Positions 22,378 through 30,534 of a stretch of DNA of 61,128 nt are shown here, in pieces. The DNA lies in IMG/VR virus record IMGVR_UViG_3300027896_000041, positions 1 to 61,128 of that record, one strand, 5' to 3'. The DNA is from a virus. A model generated the notes under the pieces. It worked only from the letters and a program-made list of their open reading frames with translations. It had not been told where the DNA came from and ran no database searches. Within the stretch, counting starts at the first letter, position 1. Each line of letters starts with the position of its first letter. Made by a program: the position numbers and the translations under genes.

Positions 22378-22968
22378 TTAGAAAATCTTCAAAAACAAAT
22401 CTTTTACACTAGTATACATATCATCATAATCTTCACTATTATTCAATATAACATGATCACACATTAAAAATTTCTTCTCAGCTGGAATTTGTTGTCCATC
22501 AAAAAATTCAATATGCTTAACACTTTTGAATTTTCTCTTTTCTATTAATCTTAATTTTCTAATAGTGTTATCAGTATAGACATATACTGTCTTATCAAAT
22601 AAATTCTGCATATTACATTCAAATAAAAGTGGAACTAAAACGATTAAATGTTTGTTTTGACTTTTACTTGTAATAATAATTTCTGTAGTTTTATTTATAA
22701 TAGCAGGATGCATAATATTATCAAGAACTCTGATAAATCCAGGATTAGTATATAAATGTCGAACTAATTTTTTTCTACTAAAACTATTATCACGTTCCCT
22801 AAATGATTTTCCTAAAGCACTCTCTATCATCTTAATATAATCTATATTGTTCTGAAGATCTCTAGAAATATCATCACAATCAATAATAGGCACTCTAAAA
22901 GATTGATTAAGATAATTTCCTATTAGACTCTTTCCAGATCCAATTAAACCAGTAATTCCAACAATCAT
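22378..22968 (-). CDS. coaE: Dephospho-CoA kinase
   Basis: P-loop GLIGSGKS (7-14), then IIDCDDISRDL with the family Asp pair and SR, HPAI (the conserved HP), VPLLFE, and IEKRKF in the lid. These are CoaE signatures, and 196 residues is the normal length. The enzyme phosphorylates dephospho-CoA to CoA and would follow the CoaD domain at 5414-6496. A dNMP kinase such as T4 gp1 is related, but the IIDCDD and VPLLFE motifs favour CoaE. It overlaps the preceding gene by 4 nt. Confidence 0.84.
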   Translation of the reverse strand: MIVGITGLIGSGKSLIGNYLNQSFRVPIIDCDDISRDLQNNIDYIKMIESALGKSFRERDNSFSRKKLVRHLYTNPGFIRVLDNIMHPAIINKTTEIIITSKSQNKHLIVLVPLLFECNMQNLFDKTVYVYTDNTIRKLRLIEKRKFKSVKHIEFFDGQQIPAEKKFLMCDHVILNNSEDYDDMYTSVKDLFLKIF

Positions 22969-23372
22969 CTCTGTCCTACCTCCTCAAGATATTCTCTAGT
23001 TTGTTCAACTGTCAACACTCTTCTTTTAATTCCTGATGGCAGCTCAATCACAGGTATTGAAAAGGCACCCTTGAAAATCAAATTACTTAATTCACCACCA
23101 ACTCCTGCTGGTATACTTCCATCTGGTAAAGCTCTAAATGCAAGTGCATCGCAAGTCTTAACCAAATCATAAAAATAATTCATTACATTATAATTAGCTT
23201 TTAGAAATGGATTATTTTCACTTTTTTTCTTTAACTCAGCAACAGCTTTTTGATGTTTAGGTTCATTAGGATTAACTACGTCGAATCCCAACAACTTCAA
23301 TGTTTCAATATCTCTCTGTTCCTGCGGTGTATTATAAATAGCTTGGCAATGTGCATAATAAATCTTTTTCAT
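22965..23372 (-). CDS. Nucleoside deoxyribosyltransferase-like protein
   Basis: KKIYYAHCQAIYNTP at the start, GFDVVNPNEP, CDALAFRALPDGSIPAGVGGEL and SIPVIELP follow the Rossmann-like order of the nucleoside 2-deoxyribosyltransferase/DUF4406-like superfamily. Such proteins handle N-glycosidic bonds of nucleotides. The gene is coupled to coaE by ATGA and to a 35-codon gene upstream by another ATGA. Confidence 0.68.
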   Translation of the reverse strand: MKKIYYAHCQAIYNTPQEQRDIETLKLLGFDVVNPNEPKHQKAVAELKKKSENNPFLKANYNVMNYFYDLVKTCDALAFRALPDGSIPAGVGGELSNLIFKGAFSIPVIELPSGIKRRVLTVEQTREYLEEVGQR

Positions 23373-23476
23373 AAATTCCCTATTTTCTTTTTGATAGAAT
23401 CTAAAACTAACGATTTAATAAATTTCAATTTATCTTTAATTTTCATTGGGACAAATGATTCTTTAGGAACTAACAT
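23369..23476 (-). CDS. 35-residue protein
   Basis: AAAGGAGTTTT-ATG gives a strong start; the product is basic and helical (MKIKDKLKFIKSLVLDS). The stop overlaps the next ATG (ATGA), so it is probably translated as part of the operon. Function unknown. Confidence 0.6.
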   Translation of the reverse strand: MLVPKESFVPMKIKDKLKFIKSLVLDSIKKKIGNL

Positions 23477-23485
23477 AAAACTCCT

Positions 23486-24373
23486 TTAAATTCCGCCACC
23501 AAATAATGATATCTTCACAGCAGAAATAGCTTTTGCTAAATGTGAAGATTCAACATCAACACCAGCATCCTTGATCATATTCATAGAAGTAGTTTTTAAA
23601 TCTGAAGATTTTGAAGTTCTTTTCACATCTTTTTCTATAGCATTCTTAATTCTTTTATACGTATTAGGATGGGTACTCATCAATTCTAAAAATGCTGAAA
23701 ATGCTTTCACTGCTATACTATCAGTTTTAGTAGGATCTGGTTCATTATCATCGGATCCACCAGACTTCTTAGATTCTGCGTTTATATATTTTATAAGTTT
23801 TCTAAATGCAGAAGCTAAAGATTTTCCATATCCCTGTTTAGCTGCATAACTATCAGCGGCGTATTCATAAAATCTAGAAATCGGTAAAGACGTAACAGTT
23901 GAAATTAAAAAAGAAGTCATAAAATATAACATAACTCCCATTTCGGGCTCGTACTTCATAATATGTCTAGCTAGAATAAGGCCCATATGATTCCCTGATA
24001 CATCCGCAATATCTCTCAATAGGAATCCTATTTTTTCATGTGCGTGCCCAACTTCATGAAGAACAATTGCTATCTGTTCAGATTCATTTAATTTTAAATG
24101 TTTAATCATTCCGCTTGTGATATAAACATTTCTTTTTTCATCACAAAATGCATTAACCATATCGACCTTTAAAATAAAAACAACAAATGGCTCACCAACA
24201 ATATCTGATATTTTCTTAGTTAAATTTTTATCTACCTTAGCATTTTGAACCATCAATGACACTGCCACTTTTCCAATTGCCCAGAAAATACACTGAATCA
24301 ATATTGTCCAGTATATAGAAGTTAGATCAAAGATATTTGCTAAGAATTTTGTAACTCGAGGAGAAATTTTCAT
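23486..24373 (-). CDS. Membrane-associated M48-family zinc protease
   Basis: A transmembrane segment near residues 18-42 is followed by LHEVGHAHEK (HExxH at 106-110), the zinc site, and by SRFYEYAADSYAAKQGYG, whose Glu is the third ligand as in HtpX/Ste24 proteases. A hydrophobic segment (VMLYFMTSFLISTVTSLP) lies between. The C-terminal 100 residues are Ser/Lys-rich and have no known domain. It overlaps the next upstream gene by 1 nt. A membrane protease in a phage may act on host envelope proteins or on a phage substrate. Confidence 0.84.
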   Translation of the reverse strand: MKISPRVTKFLANIFDLTSIYWTILIQCIFWAIGKVAVSLMVQNAKVDKNLTKKISDIVGEPFVVFILKVDMVNAFCDEKRNVYITSGMIKHLKLNESEQIAIVLHEVGHAHEKIGFLLRDIADVSGNHMGLILARHIMKYEPEMGVMLYFMTSFLISTVTSLPISRFYEYAADSYAAKQGYGKSLASAFRKLIKYINAESKKSGGSDDNEPDPTKTDSIAVKAFSAFLELMSTHPNTYKRIKNAIEKDVKRTSKSSDLKTTSMNMIKDAGVDVESSHLAKAISAVKISLFGGGI

Positions 24374-24906
24374 TAAAATTTTAAACCGGTATTAAGTTGA
24401 TGTTTTTTGATTTTATTGATTTTTTGTTTTATCTGTTCAATTCTTGCATCAATATTCTTTGAATTTTTTGGAGTTCTTAATTCTTTTAATCTATTAATAG
24501 TTTTGATACAAGCTTGGATTTTATAATAGTATATACATTGATGACGGGCTGTTTGGTTTATAATCTTAGAGCACTGAGGTAATTTTAATCTAAGATAAAT
24601 TCTATAAACAGCATTAGATAATGTAGTAATAGCAGCTAAAGTAAGAACCGCCCCAACAAACATCCCCTTTTTTGTTTTTCCAAATGCTTTTAATTCTTCT
24701 GCGGTTGGAAGGATTTTTGTTGGTGCTGGGGGGGTTCTATTCCGTTCCATTTCTGCATTTATACGATCCAGTCTCCTCTGTTTTAAATCGTAGTCAATTT
24801 CTTCAGCTTCTTTTAGAACTCGTTGATTGCAAAGAGCGGATTGAATTAAACAATCTACTCTCATATCTGTCAACTGAGTTAAAATATTTTCATGTATACT
24901 TTTCAT
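24373..24906 (-). CDS. Membrane-anchored partner of the M48 protease
   Basis: 177 residues. One clear membrane helix near residues 82-105 (GMFVGAVLTLAAITTLSNAVY), a Pro-rich linker before it, and a Cys-containing basic C-terminal helix region. The stop/start overlap with the protease suggests they work together. No family recognised. Confidence 0.74.
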   Translation of the reverse strand: MKSIHENILTQLTDMRVDCLIQSALCNQRVLKEAEEIDYDLKQRRLDRINAEMERNRTPPAPTKILPTAEELKAFGKTKKGMFVGAVLTLAAITTLSNAVYRIYLRLKLPQCSKIINQTARHQCIYYYKIQACIKTINRLKELRTPKNSKNIDARIEQIKQKINKIKKHQLNTGLKF

Positions 24907-24922
24907 ATATTTTTGTTCTGTT

Positions 24923-24932
24923 TAATTTATTT
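24923..24932 (-). promoter_or_regulatory. Variant AAATAAATTA motif
   Basis: 17 nt before the ATG at 24906; the first base of the consensus is changed, so it is a weaker candidate. Confidence 0.28.
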
Positions 24933-24946
24933 ATTTGGTGAAAGAC

Positions 24947-25042
24947 ACCCTACGACCAGATAGTATAAGAAAGGTTGTTAAGTATAGTTCACTAATGGAA
25001 CTTTACAACGCTTTAATATAATATTCTATCCAGTCGCAGGGT
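24947..25042 (-). ncRNA. Long-stem RNA element 3
   Basis: Seventeen consecutive base pairs join 24947-24963 and 25026-25042 when read as minus-strand RNA; three are G-U, so pairing is kept only as RNA on this strand. Inside, GTTGT/ACAAC and AGTTC/GAACT can form inner helices. It lies between tRNA-Gln and the membrane-partner gene. Confidence 0.55.
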
Positions 25043-25055
25043 CAAAACTTTCTAA

Positions 25056-25130
25056 TGGTTGTCCAGTTGGGACTCGAACCCAAACTGAGAACGTCAAAGG
25101 TTCTTGTGCTGCCAATTACACCACCGGACA
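25056..25130 (-). tRNA. tRNA-Gln (UUG)
   Basis: Acceptor TGTCCGG/CTGGACA, discriminator A, encoded CCA, anticodon arm AGAAC-CTTTGAC-GTTCT. Confidence 0.94.
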
Positions 25131-25138
25131 TCATTTAA

Positions 25139-25360
25139 TTAAGCAGCAACTTCAGTAGCCTTAAATGAGAAATTCAAATCATTCTCTTTAATCTCTGCGA
25201 AAAGAGAATTAATTTTGCTGCTCTGTATGGTCTGCTTTTCTACAGTACCATATTTTTTATTCATGAATTCTTTGCCAGCAGCTGTTGCGCCCTCAGCAAT
25301 AGCAATACCATCTTTGGGAAACTCGGTTACGATCACATCTTTGACTTCATCTTTTGACAT
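25139..25360 (-). CDS. Unknown small protein
   Basis: 73 residues, slightly Ala-rich (IAIAEGATAAGKEF), ending KATEVAA. AAAAAGGAG is found before the ATG. It is followed 8 nt later by tRNA-Gln. Function unknown. Confidence 0.72.
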   Translation of the reverse strand: MSKDEVKDVIVTEFPKDGIAIAEGATAAGKEFMNKKYGTVEKQTIQSSKINSLFAEIKENDLNFSFKATEVAA

Positions 25361-25379
25361 AACTAATCACTCCTTTTTG

Positions 25380-25583
25380 TTAATCTAGCAGTTCGGGATA
25401 TTCTTTACAATCTTTTATTTCTGCATCAATGCTGTTTGTATTAATTACTTCCGCTGCAGCATCTTTAATTTTTTCTTTTATATCTTCAATATATTCTGAA
25501 TCATCTCTTCTAGATTCATCTATTACAATATCATATTGATCAAGATCAATACATATAGAAAATACAACTGTTGCTTGTGCCAT
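25380..25583 (-). CDS. Unknown small protein
   Basis: 67 residues; a beta strand (TVVFSICIDLDQYDIVI) and an acidic helix (YIEDIKEKIKDAAAEV). No family recognised. Confidence 0.7.
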   Translation of the reverse strand: MAQATVVFSICIDLDQYDIVIDESRRDDSEYIEDIKEKIKDAAAEVINTNSIDAEIKDCKEYPELLD

Positions 25584-25584
25584 C

Positions 25585-25914
25585 TTATCCTCTTCTTATA
25601 ATTTCAGTTAATTCATTAAACTGATCTCTACCATCCTTCCAAAATTCATCTTGTCGATCATTCAATGATTCTTCCTGTTCTATTCCCCATAATTTTTTAC
25701 AAACCCTAGAACAAAATCTTTGATAATCATTGTATACTTCATCCTCTTTTATATAGATCATAGGTCGAAAACTATTCCCACAATAAGGACAAATAATAGT
25801 TGCGCCTTTTAATCTCATCTTAGTAGGATAAGTAGAAAACGCGCTAGGATGTATTAAAAATACTTGATCTTTATATACATGATCTTTAATTATTACCATA
25901 CTAGATGATGTCAC
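25585..25914 (-). CDS. Zinc-binding protein
   Basis: A ribbon CPYCGNSF then FCSRVCKKLW suggests a Zn-binding module like those in phage endonucleases, here without a nuclease domain. The start is a GTG behind GGGGGTT; an ATG five codons later is also possible. Confidence 0.7.
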   Translation of the reverse strand: MTSSSMVIIKDHVYKDQVFLIHPSAFSTYPTKMRLKGATIICPYCGNSFRPMIYIKEDEVYNDYQRFCSRVCKKLWGIEQEESLNDRQDEFWKDGRDQFNELTEIIRRG

Positions 25915-25915
25915 A

Positions 25916-26197
25916 TCAACCCCCAGTCACCATCACATTCATATTTTCAATATTAAACATATTTCGCTTATTAGATGTTGGCGGCCATTTTGAAAATTCA
26001 ACTTCCTCTAATCCTTCTTCTGGATCAGAAAATTTTGAATTATATAACATATGCTGCTTCTCACCATTTTCAAAGGTAATTCTTAAAGCAGTATAGTTGC
26101 AATTGTGTGGGTCTGGAACACAATCAATTCTTTTTATTTTTCCACCACCAAGATAATCTATTACTGCTTTTTTCAGTTTATCTCTATCAACACTCAT
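25916..26197 (-). CDS. Unknown protein
   Basis: 93 residues with beta strands (TALRITFENGEKQHMLYNS). It overlaps the start of the receiver-like gene end by 4 nt, placing it in that operon. Function unknown. Confidence 0.72.
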   Translation of the reverse strand: MSVDRDKLKKAVIDYLGGGKIKRIDCVPDPHNCNYTALRITFENGEKQHMLYNSKFSDPEEGLEEVEFSKWPPTSNKRNMFNIENMNVMVTGG

Positions 26198-26637
26198 AAC
26201 TTTCCGTAAGTCTCCAATCTATACATCTGGTCTGATGCTAGTTTATGCAAATCTAATTGTGTTGCATTACTTATCAAAGCATATGAATTCAATTTCATCC
26301 ACGCGAAAGGAAATATTATTGCCTTTGGAATCAATCGTTTCATATTGTTTCTTCCTGACTCATTCAAACTATGAATAATTACAATTTCAGGTTCTTTTTC
26401 TGGATTAGAATTTATCCATCGAGCAACCGCAGATCCAGTATTTTCTTCTGTTTCTGCAACATGTACTGCTCCACCAAGATCATGATCCAAGAAAAGAACA
26501 GTCCACTTTTCATTGTTCAAATAGTTAATAGCATGAATTGCTTCTTTTACTATAACCACTTCAGTTTGTTCAGAACAAAAGTTTCTTTGAAATGTGCTAT
26601 TTCTATTATCATCATCTTCTAATATTAATATTCTCAT
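26194..26637 (-). CDS. cREC, cyclic-phosphate-processing receiver-like protein
   Basis: MRILILEDDDNRN is a receiver-domain start. It continues with LFLDHDLGG, TGSAVARWI, IVIIHSLNESGRNNM and FPFAW, the distinctive set of the cREC family (HDLGG and HSLN motifs with conserved His). cREC proteins were described in RNA repair gene clusters, where they are thought to process cyclic phosphate ends. An RlaP-type nucleotidyltransferase lies 720 nt upstream in the same direction. The ATG overlaps the previous stop (ATGA). Confidence 0.8.
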   Translation of the reverse strand: MRILILEDDDNRNSTFQRNFCSEQTEVVIVKEAIHAINYLNNEKWTVLFLDHDLGGAVHVAETEENTGSAVARWINSNPEKEPEIVIIHSLNESGRNNMKRLIPKAIIFPFAWMKLNSYALISNATQLDLHKLASDQMYRLETYGKL

Positions 26638-26921
26638 TTCACTAGATCTATACAAAAATTAATTTCATCCGTCACCGACTTATCACCGTTGATACTTTCA
26701 CCAATTTCTATTGCGGCATTTTCAACTTCTTGAGCATTAGTATTAAACCAATTAATACACTGATCAATAGTTGGATTTTTAGGACCACCAAGATTATCAG
26801 AGGCAATAACTGCTAACTGCTGATATTTATCTTTTAGTGGATCATCACTGCACTTGCATCTTAAATCATAAATTGAAGTAACTTTCTTAAAACCATTATT
26901 AACTTTCTTTGGTTTCGGCAT
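26634..26921 (-). CDS. Unknown protein
   Basis: 95 residues with a basic start (MPKPKKVNNGFKKV) and helices (QCINWFNTNAQEVENAA). It is coupled to cREC by ATGA and overlaps the upstream gene by 23 nt. Function unknown. Confidence 0.72.
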   Translation of the reverse strand: MPKPKKVNNGFKKVTSIYDLRCKCSDDPLKDKYQQLAVIASDNLGGPKNPTIDQCINWFNTNAQEVENAAIEIGESINGDKSVTDEINFCIDLVK

Positions 26922-27327
26922 ACAGTCTTTCCTCTTCTTTTGTACAAAGTTCTATTTGAATTATTCCATTCTTAGAAATCCTATACGGATCATCTGATGT
27001 AATTATAATTCTACTATCATTATTCAATTGTGTAATTTTATTTTTAATCGCAGTATATAGATCATAAGAAACTTTGAAATCTTCATTAACCTTATCATTT
27101 CTTATACCATATGAAGCTTTATCAGTCAAATCAAACAATTCATCTTTTATTGTGTGTATTGCTGTTTCTACTTCTGAGCTATGAAAATTTTGAATATTAT
27201 TCTTAAATTGTTCAATCTTGGAGAAACCAAGATCAGACAATACAGTTTCTAACTGACCAATACCCAGTCTAGTATACGATTCCAAAGCTTCATGCAGAAT
27301 CCTTAATTGGTTTTCATTTACTATCAT
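26899..27327 (-). CDS. Helical protein with a phage leader-like N terminus
   Basis: From the ATG at 27327 it reads MIVNENQLRILHEALESY. I recognise MxxxxxQLRxxxxEAL starts from many phage proteins, where they may be virion-targeting signals. The rest is long helices. A GTG 15 nt upstream (MKLYK) is an alternative start. It may be a virion-associated protein, or the leader may be a coincidence. Confidence 0.68.
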   Translation of the reverse strand: MIVNENQLRILHEALESYTRLGIGQLETVLSDLGFSKIEQFKNNIQNFHSSEVETAIHTIKDELFDLTDKASYGIRNDKVNEDFKVSYDLYTAIKNKITQLNNDSRIIITSDDPYRISKNGIIQIELCTKEEERLYAETKES

Positions 27328-27357
27328 CTTATACAGTTTCACTTCCCCGATCTCCCT

Positions 27358-28164
27358 TTATATAGCATACTTAAAAAACATCATATCCAAATCTTTCAAT
27401 GCTGATTTATCATTATCTCTATTACCTTTAAATTTATCTAAAGTGACATTCTTTATTTTATCTATTTCTCTATAGATCAAACCATTTAGAATAACATTCT
27501 TTGGTTCTCGACCCAGTTCAGCGCCATTGATTTTGTCGCTTAATAGTTTAAACATTTGAGCATTTTCTTCATTATTAAAACAAGAACTAAGCATACAAAT
27601 TAAATCTTGAAATTTAACTGGTATTGGTTCTGAATATTTTTCGATCCAGATACATGCCAACAAAGTTCGAAGAATATAAATATACTTCTTAGTCCAAACA
27701 ATGTTTTTATCTTTTAAATATTCATTAATATTTCTATTTGTCATATGATAATAATGATACAGAGCTTGACTTCTTGAATATAACTTGTTAGTCAAATTTC
27801 TTATTTCTATATAAAATTCTGTGTTCTTTTTATATATGAGTGGTGTATTCAACCACTCAATTAGCGGGCAATTACTCTTATACAAAAGATACAATGCTTT
27901 ACTAAGATCCCAACCATTAATGTCTAGATTAGTTTCTTCTTCAAGAGGGTATTCAATACAATCCCTCATATCAACATTATTCATTCTACTAACTGACATA
28001 TACCAAGGTAATGAATGAGTATAGATAAATCTCACATCCCAATCACTATCTTTTGATTCAAAACCCCAAGTACGACTACCTGACTCGCATGCATACAAAA
28101 TCTTTATATCATGTTCTTTTTCAATATCCTTTAGACGAGACAAAATAACTTCCTTCACAAACAA
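27358..28164 (-). CDS. RlaP-type nucleotidyltransferase
   Basis: YACESGSRTWGFESKDSDWDVRFIY is the polymerase-beta-like GS...DxD active site, followed by DINGWDLSKALYLLYKSNCPLIEWLNTPLIY and a helical C-terminal part, matching the RlaP (RNA-ligase-associated predicted nucleotidyltransferase) family. Proteins of this family are linked to RNA end repair; a DNA- or tRNA-modifying alternative cannot be excluded. AAAGGAG precedes the ATG. Confidence 0.85.
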   Translation of the reverse strand: MFVKEVILSRLKDIEKEHDIKILYACESGSRTWGFESKDSDWDVRFIYTHSLPWYMSVSRMNNVDMRDCIEYPLEEETNLDINGWDLSKALYLLYKSNCPLIEWLNTPLIYKKNTEFYIEIRNLTNKLYSRSQALYHYYHMTNRNINEYLKDKNIVWTKKYIYILRTLLACIWIEKYSEPIPVKFQDLICMLSSCFNNEENAQMFKLLSDKINGAELGREPKNVILNGLIYREIDKIKNVTLDKFKGNRDNDKSALKDLDMMFFKYAI

Positions 28165-28176
28165 AAACTCCTTTAA

Positions 28177-28563
28177 CTACTTCATTATTATAATAGTATC
28201 TGCTCTAATAACTGGAGGCGTAGAAGAGTAGTCAATTTGATCTATTGTCCAAGCAAACTGAATACCATCACCAGGAACAATTATTTTAAACTCTTCAACT
28301 GGTATATTTTTATACCCAGAAACAGTATCATTTAATCTCTGAAGGTTAACACCTTCCGTCACAATAATAACATAAGCAGAATCTTTAGTAACAATCTTAG
28401 CTAGATCCCCACTTTTACCGCCAACAGGTTCGCTGATACTTGCTACAGTACTATTAGTACTAAATGGATAATCAAAATTAGGAGAAGTTGTACCTGTTGG
28501 TTCACATCCTATAATAAGCAACGGAACTATAACTAAACAAATCGACCATATAAAATTTTTCAT
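28177..28563 (-). CDS. Lipoprotein
   Basis: A signal peptide with lipobox LLIIGC (Cys 20) predicts a lipid-anchored envelope protein. The mature part is 108 residues with beta strands and no known domain. A pair with the next lipoprotein gene. Phage lipoproteins often block superinfection or target the envelope. Confidence 0.76.
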   Translation of the reverse strand: MKNFIWSICLVIVPLLIIGCEPTGTTSPNFDYPFSTNSTVASISEPVGGKSGDLAKIVTKDSAYVIIVTEGVNLQRLNDTVSGYKNIPVEEFKIIVPGDGIQFAWTIDQIDYSSTPPVIRADTIIIMK

Positions 28564-28585
28564 TATAAAATACCTTTAATTTGAA

Positions 28586-29077
28586 TTATGGAGCAGCTTC
28601 AGTACTTGTTGTAGTAGGAGCAGATGAATCAACATGAATATTATTACCTGATCCATTAACATTAATCTGAGTACTGTCTCTTCCTGATGTCGCAGTTTGC
28701 TGATGACTACTACTATCAGAACTATTACCCCACCATCCCTGATTATCTCCAAGTTTATATGCACCATAAGTCATACCAGCATCAAGAACACCTAAACCAA
28801 GTTGCTGCCAGGGATGCTGCATAATAACATCCCAAGCTGCAGGATCCATAAGATCCATTCCAACCATTGCTCCGCCAGGTACTGCAGTGACCCTTATAGC
28901 ACTAGGAGCGGCACCCATTCTGAGCGAATTAATTGCTTGTTGATCACCAGATGCAATAATCCTTTGCTGAAGAACCTCATCTTTTGAATAAGAGTATCTT
29001 AGCATTGATGTGCATCCACTTGAAATAATCATCGATCCCAATATAGTAACTACAACTGCTGTTTTAAGTAATTTCAT
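28586..29077 (-). CDS. Lipoprotein with low-complexity tail
   Basis: Lipobox ISSGC (Cys 22) after a hydrophobic leader. The middle has MGAAPSAIRVTAVPGGAMVGMDLM, and the C-terminal 50 residues are Ser/Thr/Gln-rich. An outer-membrane or inner-membrane anchor is likely. Function unknown. Confidence 0.76.
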   Translation of the reverse strand: MKLLKTAVVVTILGSMIISSGCTSMLRYSYSKDEVLQQRIIASGDQQAINSLRMGAAPSAIRVTAVPGGAMVGMDLMDPAAWDVIMQHPWQQLGLGVLDAGMTYGAYKLGDNQGWWGNSSDSSSHQQTATSGRDSTQINVNGSGNNIHVDSSAPTTTSTEAAP

Positions 29078-29103
29078 AATACATCTCCCAATTGTTTAAT
29101 TTA

Positions 29104-29113
29104 TTATTTATTC
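29104..29113 (-). promoter_or_regulatory. GAATAAATAA motif
   Basis: 27 nt before the lipoprotein start at 29077; an AAATTA follows a few bases later. Confidence 0.48.
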
Positions 29114-29142
29114 ATTCTACAAACTAAAAAATTTCAAAAGAA

Positions 29143-30534
29143 TCATTTCAGATGTTTCTCTTCAACTTCCCATCCTTGTTCTTTATAAAACTTTTTTCTG
29201 TACTCTACACTAGAAAGGAGTTCATTACATCCGGTATCAACGATATCAAATACAACAGGCTGTTTCTTATTTGCTTTCGGTCGACATACTCTTCCAATTG
29301 CTTGTTCTATATTTGATATTCTGTTAGACATTATTAAGCAGTCAAGATCAACTCTATCAGTTCCATCTCTACTACTTCCAGGTGTACTGAATACAAATTT
29401 CTTCATCAAATCAGAAGCTTGTTTATCTCCACTTCGAGGAATGAAAAATCCTACATCATTTTGATTGGGGATTGCTTTAGCGCACATATCTAAAACTTTA
29501 ATTCTATCAGAAATCATTAAAGTTATTCTATCGGAATCATATATTTTTCGAATTATCTTTTTCATCATTGGAATGTATGCATCATTTTTCTTTGATGTTA
29601 ACATCTGAAGGTATCTAGCTGTATCAAATTTTGGATAACTTAATTTATACTTACCATCTTTAATAGGTATACCCCAATAAATATACTGTTTAGCACATGC
29701 AACTGCTTTATGATCAAAATATAAAATAATTATCTTAGGATGCATTGTTTCTGATTTACCATCAGGTTGGAATACTTGTCCAAGATGGTGCCATATTATA
29801 TCATGATTATGATCAGCTCTTCCTGGAGTTGCACTCAATCCAAATGTCTTTTTACATGGAGTAAACAAAGCAGATCTAGAAAATTTCTCAGCACCGGATG
29901 TTGTGTGACATTCATCCCATACTGCCATACCAAATCTAGCATCAAGAATTAATTTTTCAGCATCAGGTACTCTATCTATTATACTATTCATTGTCTGAAC
30001 AGTTGATAATACAATGGGTTTCTTTAATACGTCAAATCTATCTGCTGTACTTAAATGACCAATATCATCTTCAGTTGCAGTAGAATGTTCCATGAATCTT
30101 TCTTTCCATTGCCCAATTAGAGAATCTTTATGAGTAAAAATAATTACTTTCTTTTTTATGCTACAAACAGCACCAATAGTAATTACTGTTTTGCCTTCAC
30201 CAGGTTTTAGTTTCAACACCCCTCTGCTCTCATTCATCATAAATTGAAAACTTTGGTATTGAAGATCACTTCTCCATTTGGTTTTAAATTCAACTTTGAT
30301 ATCTTCGCCATCTGGAATATAATCAATCACTTTATGACCAAAGGATTCGACTGGATAGAACCTCGGTATCCAAAGATGACCATCTCGCCTTTCAAAATAG
30401 GTAGATGTCACCTTCACGGTTGGATCATCATATGATGCACCAGTCCGGGTCAAATCTTTGATTATTTCTTGGCACCAAGGTTCCGCTTCACATTGAAGAG
30501 GAATCCGGATGCATGAGGTTCTTATTAAATTCAT
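29143..30534 (-). CDS. UvsW-like superfamily 2 helicase
   Basis: Helicase motifs: KPGEGKT (110-116, Walker A), DECHTTSG (207-214, motif II), SATPGR (234-239, motif III) and QAIGRVCRP (motif VI). The order and the short N-terminal domain match the T4 UvsW/RAD25 class, which unwinds branched DNA and R-loops during late replication and recombination. T4 UvsW is about 500 residues, so 463 is near normal. Confidence 0.88.
   Translation of the reverse strand: MNLIRTSCIRIPLQCEAEPWCQEIIKDLTRTGASYDDPTVKVTSTYFERRDGHLWIPRFYPVESFGHKVIDYIPDGEDIKVEFKTKWRSDLQYQSFQFMMNESRGVLKLKPGEGKTVITIGAVCSIKKKVIIFTHKDSLIGQWKERFMEHSTATEDDIGHLSTADRFDVLKKPIVLSTVQTMNSIIDRVPDAEKLILDARFGMAVWDECHTTSGAEKFSRSALFTPCKKTFGLSATPGRADHNHDIIWHHLGQVFQPDGKSETMHPKIIILYFDHKAVACAKQYIYWGIPIKDGKYKLSYPKFDTARYLQMLTSKKNDAYIPMMKKIIRKIYDSDRITLMISDRIKVLDMCAKAIPNQNDVGFFIPRSGDKQASDLMKKFVFSTPGSSRDGTDRVDLDCLIMSNRISNIEQAIGRVCRPKANKKQPVVFDIVDTGCNELLSSVEYRKKFYKEQGWEVEEKHLK

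Noticed and set aside
22378-22968. dNMP kinase instead of CoaE
   Set aside because: IIDCDD, HP and VPLLFE motifs favour dephospho-CoA kinase, though assay is needed.
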